A stretch of 5,268 nt of DNA from NCBI GenBank assembly GCA_015231395.1, contig JADGBP010000188.1, positions 1 to 5,268 of the forward strand, written 5' to 3'. The DNA comes from Desulfamplus sp. (GTDB taxonomy: Bacteria > Desulfobacterota > Desulfobacteria > Desulfobacterales > Desulfobacteraceae). Below, piece after piece: positions 1-5,128 of this stretch (positions are counted from its first letter, which is position 1; each line of letters starts with the position of its first letter). The position numbers and the translations under genes are program-made. The notes under the pieces are model-generated. The model worked only from the letters and a program-made list of their open reading frames with translations, ran no database searches and had not been told where the DNA came from.

Positions 1-1121
1 GTTTCCGAGGTTTCCCCTGTTTCGCCATCTATGAGTAATTTCTGCAATTTTTTATTATGCTCTTCCGAAAAAGCCTCTCCACTCCTGATTTCGTCTGCCA
101 TATTGCCATAAATCTGATCTTGAAGCAGATAAATTTTTTCCTGTTTCTGTTTATTATCAAGATTCGGATCGTTTAAGATGATATTTTTGGAGTCATTATA
201 ATTTTTATCTCTTCTTGCTATGGCTTCAACTTGTGATTCTGCTGCTTCTATTTTGTTAATATCTTCGACAGGGAGATATTCTTCTCTGAATTCTCTTATT
301 TTTGCTTTTTTTTCATCTTCAGTCATTTCATCAAAATCTTTTTTATAGAGCAAGAGTCTTTCCTGATATAAGCTTTCACCCGTTTTATCAGATACCCTCA
401 TCTCGCCTTCATCACCGAATATCTCTGCAGACAACTGACTTAATTGACTCTCTTTTTCGCTTCCATATAATGCGTCATCTTTATAAATCTTCCCGCTTAA
501 TATTTTGAACCGTGTCATATTATATTCAGATCCGAACAGTCTTTCAGCAAGTTCGTCACCTAATTGTCGTTTGCGAAACTCAAAGATTTCATTTGCAATC
601 AAAAGCATATCTTCTTCATTTTTAGGTGTTTCAAAGTGAAGCATTTTTTCTTGAATAGCAACTTCACAATCTATATATTTTTGATACAGATTCATTAGTT
701 TTGTTGCTGTTTCATTTGGAAAATCCCTGAATAACTCTCCTCTGATATTCTCCATAAATTCGTTGATATCTTTTGAATTTCTGTATTTAAAATAAAGCGA
801 GTGCATATAATCCCTTAGAGATGCATCCACCAAATTAATATCCAGATCATCTGATTGTTTTAGCTTGTCTATTTTGGGCGGAGCCGTGGTTGTATATTCC
901 GATTTTACAAAGGGCGTCAATACAGGTGTTTTTTGTTTATCTGTTTCATTCGTTGTGGTTGAACTGTGATCAGACAGATCGTGTTTGTCAGAGACTGCAC
1001 CTGTATTTTGACCGGTTTTTTTATGCTTCAATTGCATATTTACACCAATAGTTATCAGAACAACCAAAATAACTGCCCCAATCAAAGAAAAAATTATTTT
1101 TTTATTATTATCCTTATTCAT
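1..1121 (-). CDS. lifO: Lipase-specific foldase (lipase chaperone, LifO/Lif/LimA family), 3' end cut off by the window edge
   Basis: This is an open frame of 373 codons with no stop before the left edge. Proteins of this family are steric chaperones: anchored in the inner membrane, they fold the partner lipase in the periplasm before type II secretion. Residues 1-8 are polar and basic, 9-27 form one hydrophobic anchor, and about 30-90 are a polar, Thr/Lys-rich spacer, followed by a mostly helical charged domain. The recognisable family segment is at about 180-215 (EFRKRQLGDELAERLFG, then a TRF segment), which corresponds to the usual RR..LG.E.A..FFG.E region. The helical stretch at about 275-345 also fits. 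The visible length already exceeds the usual 340-350 residues, so little is probably missing. The usual signature RxxFDY(F/C)LSAxGE is poorly kept: the best counterpart is near R103 (RDYMHSLY). I chose ATG 1121 because AGGGGA and AGGA lie just upstream. An in-frame ATG at 1196 would add 25 residues. The same-strand lipase upstream strongly supports the assignment. Confidence 0.86.
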   Translation of the reverse strand, partial: MNKDNNKKIIFSLIGAVILVVLITIGVNMQLKHKKTGQNTGAVSDKHDLSDHSSTTTNETDKQKTPVLTPFVKSEYTTTAPPKIDKLKQSDDLDINLVDASLRDYMHSLYFKYRNSKDINEFMENIRGELFRDFPNETATKLMNLYQKYIDCEVAIQEKMLHFETPKNEEDMLLIANEIFEFRKRQLGDELAERLFGSEYNMTRFKILSGKIYKDDALYGSEKESQLSQLSAEIFGDEGEMRVSDKTGESLYQERLLLYKKDFDEMTEDEKKAKIREFREEYLPVEDINKIEAAESQVEAIARRDKNYNDSKNIILNDPNLDNKQKQEKIYLLQDQIYGNMADEIRSGEAFSEEHNKKLQKLLIDGETGETSE

Positions 1122-1173
1122 AGATCCTATTCCCCTATTTATTTTACGATATTCTGTTTGATGACTATGTGCC

Positions 1174-1245
1174 TTTTGTTTTGTTACTAACTTCATCCCA
1201 TATAACTCAAAATTTTTGTTTGTTATGAACTTAAGCCCATATAAC
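1174..1245. repeat. Imperfect 33-bp direct repeat upstream of the chaperone gene
   Basis: Copies lie at 1174-1206 and 1213-1245, 39 bp apart start to start, and match at 27 of 33 positions. They end in the shared string CCCATATAAC (GTTATATGGG on the minus strand). On the minus strand each copy starts within a TTG(C/A)GT string, followed 17 bases later by (A/G)TAACA, which resembles a weak -35/-10 pair. The repeats sit directly after the minus-strand terminator and before the foldase start. They could therefore be a duplicated weak promoter or regulator site; that role is inference. The copy nearer the gene contains the alternative in-frame ATG at 1196. Confidence 0.6.
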
Positions 1246-1247
1246 GC

Positions 1248-1294
1248 AAAAAAGCGGAAAAGGCGTGTAATAATCTTAAATCCGCCTTTCCCGC
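1248..1294 (-). terminator. Rho-independent terminator on the minus strand, between lipase and chaperone
   Basis: Read on the minus strand, the arm GCGGGAAAGGCG (1294-1283) pairs over 12 bp with CGCCTTTTCCGC (1265-1254), with one G-U pair. The loop is 17 nt and the hairpin is followed at once by six T (1253-1248). The other side has no T tract, so it is directional. It should stop minus-strand transcripts coming from the lipase side, about 130 bases before the foldase start codon. Confidence 0.78.
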
Positions 1295-1375
1295 TGTTTG
1301 TAAAGATCCTTTGCTTGCAAGAAACTTATAACCTTGTTGCGAGAGCCTTTTTTTATATTTCACTGCTGGGGGAAA

Positions 1376-1395
1376 CCCCTGAACTTGTTCAGGGG
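1376..1395. repeat. GC-rich hairpin with CTTG loop, copy 1
   Basis: The arms CCCCTGAA and TTCAGGGG form a perfect 8-bp stem around CTTG on the plus strand (CAAG on the minus strand). It has the same design as the hairpin at 1667-1686. A GGGG run at 1369-1372, three bases before the left arm, could compete for its CCCC, so two exclusive folds are possible. There is no adjacent T tract, so it is not a classical terminator. Confidence 0.7.
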
Positions 1396-1406
1396 ATGAA
1401 ACCAGT

Positions 1407-1451
1407 ATGTAAACTTTGACAGATACTCGCAAGTTCTGTCCCTCTTTACAT
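1407..1451. repeat. Long compound inverted repeat (structured RNA candidate)
   Basis: ATGTAAA (1407-1413) pairs with TTTACAT (1445-1451). After a symmetric 4x4 internal loop, GACAGA (1418-1423) pairs with TCTGTC (1435-1440). Beyond a single bulged T, ACT pairs with AGT around a CGCA loop. This gives 16 base pairs within 45 nt, the most elaborate fold in the spacer. Its role is unknown. Confidence 0.6.
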
Positions 1452-1647
1452 TGAGGTTGATTCACTTCGGGATTGTTTAAAGTCAGTTTGTCGTCTTTCA
1501 GACCGTCTGAAATACTGAGACTTTAGTCTCTGTTTAATTCCAAACTTGTAGAGCAAGGAACTTGTGAAGTATCCCTTGGTACGTTCTTTAACTTTGCTTT
1601 AAACTTCTGCATAAAGTTTCCTTTAAGCTCCCTAATCAACTCTTACG

Positions 1648-1686
1648 TTGAACATCACTGTTCAAGCCCCTTGACTTGTCAAGGGG
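1648..1686. repeat. Two adjacent hairpins, the second a CTTG-loop copy 2
   Basis: TTGAACA (1648-1654) and TGTTCAA (1659-1665) form a 7-bp stem with a 4-nt loop. One base later, CCCCTTGA (1667-1674) and TCAAGGGG (1679-1686) form an 8-bp stem around CTTG. The second hairpin is the partner of 1376-1395. The two differ at four positions and every difference preserves pairing. Confidence 0.65.
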
Positions 1687-1717
1687 TAGTTGACAACCCT
1701 TCTTAACCTTCTGCACT

Positions 1718-1753
1718 GATAGAGTCTATATAGTCGATAGAGTCGATATAGTC
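1718..1753. repeat. Four 9-bp tandem repeats just downstream of the lipase stop
   Basis: The units are GATAGAGTC, TATATAGTC, GATAGAGTC and GATATAGTC, end to end. Equivalently, there are two 18-bp units with one mismatch. The array lies 37 bases past the lipase stop codon. Such arrays change copy number by slippage; no function is evident. Confidence 0.75.
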
Positions 1754-1789
1754 CTTTTTACTGGAGACTAACAGCTCTTTTGCTAAAGA

Positions 1790-2812
1790 TTAATAACCTT
1801 TTGCTTTCAAGTCTTTCACAATCGCTTCAAATTTATCGGGTGCACTGAAAAATCCTGTAAATCCGTAAGGAAGACCAGTTGCGTTGCAATGATCGATACC
1901 TGCGATCTGAAACAATCCGCCATCTTCCATTCCACGATAATTTGCCCATTTTGCACTTTTTTCGCTTACAACACCGTCACTTGGCATATGGGGTCCTTTA
2001 TCGTTTCTATAGCCTATTGTAGTTGCTCCGCACTGAATCGGCATTGTCATTGCCAAAATCTGGAGAACACCAATTTGAGGTACTGGAAGGCATAACATCG
2101 ATTTCATTTTGTGCATATAACTTTGAGAATAAACTCCAGATATTCCGCTGTTTCCACCAAGTTTTGTATAAAGTGCTCCGCCTCCATCCAATGATAGATC
2201 ATATCCATTTGCCATGGCGTCTACATACACATCAGACTCGCCTGCACCAAAAAGAGCACCGAATATTGTAGTGTATAAAGTATCAACACCGGTACCTACA
2301 AGACCATTGACAATACCATTAGCACCTAAAGCAAAATCTGCTACGGGTGTGCCCTGGTTAGGAGAATCAATTTGTGTCATGCTTGCGACTTTTGTTGGTG
2401 ATAGACTCCAAGTCTTTGTTCCATACTTGGGACTTTTATAAGATGAAAATTTCATCGCATATTTTGGATAAATCCCGCCATGCGAATGACCAATGATATT
2501 CACTTTGGCATAGCCTCTGGGATAAACCTGGGTATTTAAATAATTAGCAAACTGATAAGCCTTTGTTCCTGTGGCTGCAATTTTATCAACCTGTGCGATA
2601 AAAACAGTTGCTCCTTTTGACTCAAGTCTTTTTTTGACACCGTTGAAATATTCTATAGCATTAGGGATGTCATTCATGGCTATACCATGTGCAAGAACGA
2701 TAGGGTATTTAGTTTTGCATGATATGTCTGCTGCAAATGTCTGTTTTGAGCATAAAATAACTGTTGCTGCTAATAAAAAAATTGCTAATAAATAAATACT
2801 TACTTTTTTCAT
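1790..2812 (-). CDS. lipA: Secreted triacylglycerol lipase of the foldase-dependent type (bacterial lipase family I.1/I.2-like)
   Basis: This 340-residue alpha/beta-hydrolase should hydrolyse ester bonds of long-chain triacylglycerols outside the cell. Residues 1-27 are a classic signal peptide (MKK, then a hydrophobic core) with likely cleavage after TFA27. C21 does not sit in a proper lipobox, so this is not a lipoprotein. The oxyanion-hole region is YPIVLAHGI (36-44). The nucleophile elbow is GHSHGG with S110, preceded by NII as in Pseudomonas and Burkholderia lipases. Further support is the family segment TQIDSPNQGTPVADF (146-160), the acid D279 in PSDGVV, and H308 in GIDHCN. The mature protein has four cysteines (32, 241, 261, 309), so disulfide-assisted folding is possible. 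The length is near the family's usual 310-360. ATG 2812 has an ideal AAGGAG box six bases upstream. The foldase gene downstream on the same strand is the expected partner, but the spacing is unusually long. Confidence 0.95.
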   Translation of the reverse strand: MKKVSIYLLAIFLLAATVILCSKQTFAADISCKTKYPIVLAHGIAMNDIPNAIEYFNGVKKRLESKGATVFIAQVDKIAATGTKAYQFANYLNTQVYPRGYAKVNIIGHSHGGIYPKYAMKFSSYKSPKYGTKTWSLSPTKVASMTQIDSPNQGTPVADFALGANGIVNGLVGTGVDTLYTTIFGALFGAGESDVYVDAMANGYDLSLDGGGALYTKLGGNSGISGVYSQSYMHKMKSMLCLPVPQIGVLQILAMTMPIQCGATTIGYRNDKGPHMPSDGVVSEKSAKWANYRGMEDGGLFQIAGIDHCNATGLPYGFTGFFSAPDKFEAIVKDLKAKGY

Positions 2813-2884
2813 TTTGTTCTCCTTAAGTTTGTTTTTGTTGATAAAGTTGATGTTTTAGTTTTGTTACAGACGATATTGCAATGG

Positions 2885-2902
2885 ACACATTGTATTATGT
2901 GT
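2885..2902. promoter_or_regulatory. Operator-like inverted repeat over the lipase -10 box
   Basis: ACACAT (2885-2890) and ATGTGT (2897-2902) are perfect inverted arms around a 6-bp centre. The element covers the proposed -10 box, so a bound protein would block RNA polymerase. The regulator is not identifiable from this window, and no regulator gene is present. Confidence 0.35.
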
Positions 2903-2917
2903 ATTTCTTTGTGGCAA
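2889..2917 (-). promoter_or_regulatory. Likely sigma70-type promoter of the lipase gene
   Basis: On the minus strand, TTGCCA (2917-2912) is followed after exactly 17 bases by TACAAT (2894-2889). Each box matches the consensus at five of six positions. Transcription would start near 2882, giving an untranslated leader of about 70 nt before the lipase ATG. Confidence 0.5.
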
Positions 2918-3024
2918 AAGGGGAAGAATTAAAAGATGTCGTGTCGAGATGAAAAATGGAAAGATGATTTTTTAATATGAATATCATTCATAGTGTAGAA
3001 CAGCGTTAATGTGATGAATTAGCG

Positions 3025-3091
3025 TTTATATTAAAAATATATCATTGTCAATATAAATTTTATTTTTTTTATATTTTTTTTATATTTTTTT
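3025..3091 (-). promoter_or_regulatory. Possible distal lipase promoter with phased A-tracts upstream
   Basis: On the minus strand, a perfect TTGACA (3051-3046) precedes TATAAA (3030-3025), with a short 15-bp spacer. Upstream lie runs of A at 3091-3085, 3081-3074 and 3070-3063, centred about 10.5-11 bp apart, and a shorter run at 3061-3058. This is the spacing expected for intrinsic bending or an UP element. The spacer is suboptimal, so the promoter call is weak. The A-tract phasing is directly visible. Confidence 0.3.
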
Positions 3092-3131
3092 ATTGTGCAA
3101 TACTATTAATTGAACAATAAAAAATGATTCT

Positions 3132-3175
3132 CCAATGCAATAGATATCTATTTCCAATGCAATAGATATCTATTT
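3132..3175. repeat. Perfect 22-bp tandem duplication, each copy with a 14-bp palindrome
   Basis: The units 3132-3153 and 3154-3175 are identical. Each contains the perfect palindrome AATAGATATCTATT (3139-3152 and 3161-3174). The two palindromes are 22 bp apart, about two helical turns, so they face the same side of the DNA. This looks like a pair of sites for a dimeric DNA-binding protein. The bound factor and controlled gene are unknown; both flanking operons are candidates. Confidence 0.75.
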
Positions 3176-3470
3176 ATCTGAAATTATAGGGTAATTCTAA
3201 ATAGGCAAGTTATTTAGGTGCAGTTTGTCAGACGTCAATTACTTTTGACAATCTTGGACAATCCTTCAAAACGATGTTTTGTATAAGCTCTACAATCAAG
3301 GTTTCTCTTTCTCCAATTGTTTTTGTAGAAGTCTATATCGGTAGTCTAAAACAGTGCCATCTGAATCTATACTTGAAATCTTGTAGGGAAATGTAGTAAA
3401 GCAATTCATCTGTCATGTTCACATTTAATTTTACATTTAATTTTTAGCATATAATTTGGAAACGATATTT

Positions 3471-3971
3471 GTGTTGATAAATAAAAGCAAAAAACAATAC
3501 TTGAAATACATACTATCTTTTTTGTGTTTGATCACAATTCTATTTTGGCCAGAATCATTTCAATATATTGATGATCAGTCTTTAATAAATGATGAATACA
3601 ATGCGATTATTCAAAAATACCAGTTTATCAAAAAAGGGGAGCAGTCAGAATTAAAGGAGCTTTTTCTTGCAGTTATAAATGATCGTCTGAAGTGCTACTT
3701 TAATACTTCAGATTATTCCTTAAGACTTCAAAATTGTCGTAAAGAGTATGCATACCAGATATTGAGAACCGCAAGGGAAAATCTCAAATCCTCTCCGAGT
3801 TTAGGAGAATTTATGCTTTGCATACAGGATTGTCCTCTGTCCTATTCTTTTTGTAATGGAGAAGAGTCGTCAGGGACATCTACTCAGGATTGTAGGGAGA
3901 TAGAAGCACTTTGTATTGAAAGATGTCTTGACGCTTTTTGGCGAGGCAATAGTCTCAGCGATACTCAATAA
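3471..3971 (+). CDS. Unrecognised cysteine-rich secreted or membrane-anchored protein
   Basis: I do not recognise the family. No ATG lies near the 5' end of the frame. The candidates are TTG 3456, GTG 3471 and TTG 3474. I prefer GTG 3471, which has GGAAA about eight to ten bases upstream and gives 166 residues. A lysine-rich start (NKSKKQYLKY) precedes a hydrophobic stretch of about 13 residues (YILSFLCLITILF), which could be a signal anchor or signal peptide. The rest is polar and probably helical, placed in the periplasm or outside. It carries eight cysteines, six of them near the C-terminus, including two CX3C pairs (CIQDC and CIERC). An even cysteine count and two CX3C pairs suggest a disulfide-braced helical hairpin. 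There is no cytoplasmic metal-enzyme signature. An SPFH gene follows 79 bases later on the same strand with no T-tailed terminator between, so co-transcription is likely. Confidence 0.7.
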   Translation: MLINKSKKQYLKYILSFLCLITILFWPESFQYIDDQSLINDEYNAIIQKYQFIKKGEQSELKELFLAVINDRLKCYFNTSDYSLRLQNCRKEYAYQILRTARENLKSSPSLGEFMLCIQDCPLSYSFCNGEESSGTSTQDCREIEALCIERCLDAFWRGNSLSDTQ

Positions 3972-3985
3972 TTAGTTTCGCTTAG

Positions 3986-4000
3986 CGTCAATGACTGACG
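3986..4000. repeat. Small hairpin between the cysteine-rich and SPFH genes
   Basis: CGTCA (3986-3990) and TGACG (3996-4000) form a 5-bp stem with a 5-nt loop. GTTT (3975) and AAAC (4005) could add outer pairs. No T tract follows, so it is unlikely to terminate transcription. It could affect mRNA stability in the spacer. Confidence 0.3.
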
Positions 4001-4050
4001 GATTAAACTTTCTGAATAATGAAACAGTTAATATTTTTTAGGATAAAACA

Positions 4051-5106
4051 ATGAGTCTTTGGGAAAAAATTAAAAAGAATTCAGTGGTAATTATCGTAGC
4101 CTCCCTGATTGGTTTGTTTTTTATAGTTTATCTGGCTGATCTTATATTTATAACAGTTTATCCTGGACATACAGGGGTTCTTTTCAGACGTCTTTTTAAC
4201 CCAGGAACCGAGACAAGGAAAGTTTACGATGAAGGTCTTCATATTATTGCTCCTTGGAACAAAATGTATGTTTATGATGTCAGAATTAAAGAAAAAAAAC
4301 AAAATGTTAATGTCCTGAGCCAGAATGGGCTCACAATTAAGGTTGATATTTCAATTAGATATCATATCGTAAAAGGGAAAACTCCAATATTACACAAACA
4401 AGTAGGTCCTGATTATGAGGAAAAAATTATTATTCCATCCATTATTTCATCTGTAAGAGAAGTAGTGGGTGAATATCGTCCTGAAGAAATTTACACCACA
4501 GCAAGACATTTGATTCAAGACAAGTTGTTGATTGAAGTGATTGAGGAGACTGGCAGGATTCCAATAATTTATGATGATGTTATTGTGGAAAATATTTCAC
4601 TTCCCGATCTTATTAATACTGCTATTGAGCTTAAGCTCAAGCAGCAGCAGCAGTTTTTGGAATATGAATTCCGTGTCAAAAAGGCTGAACGAGAGATAGA
4701 AAGAAAGGAGAAAGAAGCCATAGGTATCAGTCAGTTTCAAAAAATTGTTACAGAAAGTCTCTCTCCGGAATTATTGAAATGGAAAGGTATCATGGCTACT
4801 CTTGAATTGGCAAAATCTCCCAATACAAAAGTGATTATTGTGGGCGGAGGTAAAAACGGCCTGCCTATTATTTTTAATGCAGACACATCTGAATCTATGA
4901 ATTCTGACTCTTTACAGCTTTCTGGAAGTCAGAAGAGCCAAGTTGCTCTTGAATCAGAAGAACAATCCTCTGACGAACAGACATCTGACGAACAACTCTC
5001 GGATGGGAAAGCTGATAACGAAGAAGCCGATGAAAATAAAGAATCTCGGGATGCAAATATTACAAAAAAAATGGTGCAACAGAAGAGTCAACAGAAGAGG
5101 CAATGA
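4051..5106 (+). CDS. SPFH/band 7 (prohibitin-family) membrane protein with acidic C-terminal tail
   Basis: Proteins of this family oligomerise into membrane-bound cages or rings. They organise membrane domains or regulate proteases, but the partner here is unknown. The cytoplasmic N-terminus (WEKIKKN) leads into one transmembrane helix at about 11-35. The SPFH domain (about 36-190) follows, with the usual hallmarks: YPGHTGVLFR, then GLHIIAPWNKMYVYDVRIK, a NVNVLSQNGLTIKVDISIRY strand pair, and SIISSVREVVGEYRPEEIY. A charged coiled coil covers about 190-228. Then comes the prohibitin-like end of the domain, LAKSPNTKVIIVGGGKNGLPIIF (split here as 253-265 and 266-275). Residues 280-351 are a hydrophilic, Ser/Asp/Glu/Gln-rich tail that ends basic and is not part of the core family. 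The ATG has AGGA seven bases upstream. A small membrane protein gene starts 22 bases after the stop, so they are very probably co-transcribed. Confidence 0.93.
   Translation: MSLWEKIKKNSVVIIVASLIGLFFIVYLADLIFITVYPGHTGVLFRRLFNPGTETRKVYDEGLHIIAPWNKMYVYDVRIKEKKQNVNVLSQNGLTIKVDISIRYHIVKGKTPILHKQVGPDYEEKIIIPSIISSVREVVGEYRPEEIYTTARHLIQDKLLIEVIEETGRIPIIYDDVIVENISLPDLINTAIELKLKQQQQFLEYEFRVKKAEREIERKEKEAIGISQFQKIVTESLSPELLKWKGIMATLELAKSPNTKVIIVGGGKNGLPIIFNADTSESMNSDSLQLSGSQKSQVALESEEQSSDEQTSDEQLSDGKADNEEADENKESRDANITKKMVQQKSQQKRQ
4969..4994. repeat. 15-bp coding repeat in the acidic tail of the SPFH protein
   Basis: TCTGACGAACA occurs at 4969-4979 and again at 4984-4994, a 15-bp period that keeps the frame. 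In the protein, residues 301-320 read as four pentads: ESEEQ, SSDEQ, TSDEQ, LSDGK. The tail looks as if it grew by slippage. Confidence 0.6.
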
Positions 5107-5128
5107 AAGAATAGATGGAGGTTAAATA

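Larger units (their letters stand above)
1297..1789. other. Noncoding spacer rich in inverted repeats between lipase and chaperone genes
   Basis: There is no convincing protein gene here. The stretch is crowded with inverted repeats. They lie at 1376-1395, 1407-1451, 1496-1512, 1517-1530, 1601-1619, 1648-1665 and 1667-1686, plus a 9-bp tandem array at 1718-1753. A short minus-strand frame (1612 to 1523, 29 aa) has a good AAAGGA box but little else in its favour. A weaker plus-strand hairpin (1314-1343) is followed four bases later by seven T (1348-1354) and could be a poor terminator. Possible readings are a structured 3' region of the lipase mRNA, a separate noncoding RNA ending at 1248, or a small nonautonomous element inserted in the operon. 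I see no clear terminal inverted repeats or target duplication. Confidence 0.6.
2918..3470. other. Divergent intergenic region with no convincing gene
   Basis: This AT-rich region separates the minus-strand lipase from the plus-strand operon. It contains a possible distal lipase promoter with phased A-tracts (3025-3091) and a 22-bp tandem duplication (3132-3175). There is also a CAAAAC/GTTTTG hairpin (3267-3281) and a 12-bp tandem repeat starting ACATTTAATTTT near 3421. TATAAT occurs at 3450-3455, just before the next gene, but lacks a good -35 box at 17 bp. A minus-strand frame of 37 residues (3409 to 3296) has no ribosome binding site. It may be chance or a gene remnant. Confidence 0.55.

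Noticed and set aside
302..508. Plus-strand frame of 68 residues opposite the foldase
   Set aside because: It lies wholly antisense to the continuous foldase frame and has no ribosome binding site. The same applies to the plus-strand frames opposite the lipase between 1889 and 2795.
1314..1354. Plus-strand hairpin followed by seven T as a second terminator
   Set aside because: The stem has a mismatch and a T-G pair, four bases separate it from the T tract, and no plus-strand gene ends upstream. I mention it only as a weak possibility.
1223..1465. 80-residue minus-strand frame in the lipase-foldase spacer
   Set aside because: It starts with GTG without a ribosome binding site. It runs through the terminator hairpin and T tract and through several inverted repeats, and the translation looks like no protein family.
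1496..1512. Sequence resembling the Neisseria DNA uptake signal (CCGTCTGAA within an inverted repeat)
   Set aside because: Only part of the signal matches, it occurs once here, and the AT-rich genes do not look neisserial. A chance match inside a palindrome is more likely.
1297..1789. Intact insertion sequence between lipase and foldase
   Set aside because: There is no transposase frame, no clear terminal inverted repeats and no target duplication. A nonautonomous element remains possible but is not shown.
3132..3175. CRISPR-like repeat
   Set aside because: There are only two units, directly abutting with no spacer between them, and no cas genes nearby.
4081..4302. Minus-strand frame of 73 residues inside the SPFH gene
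   Set aside because: It is antisense to a clear family domain and is composition-driven.
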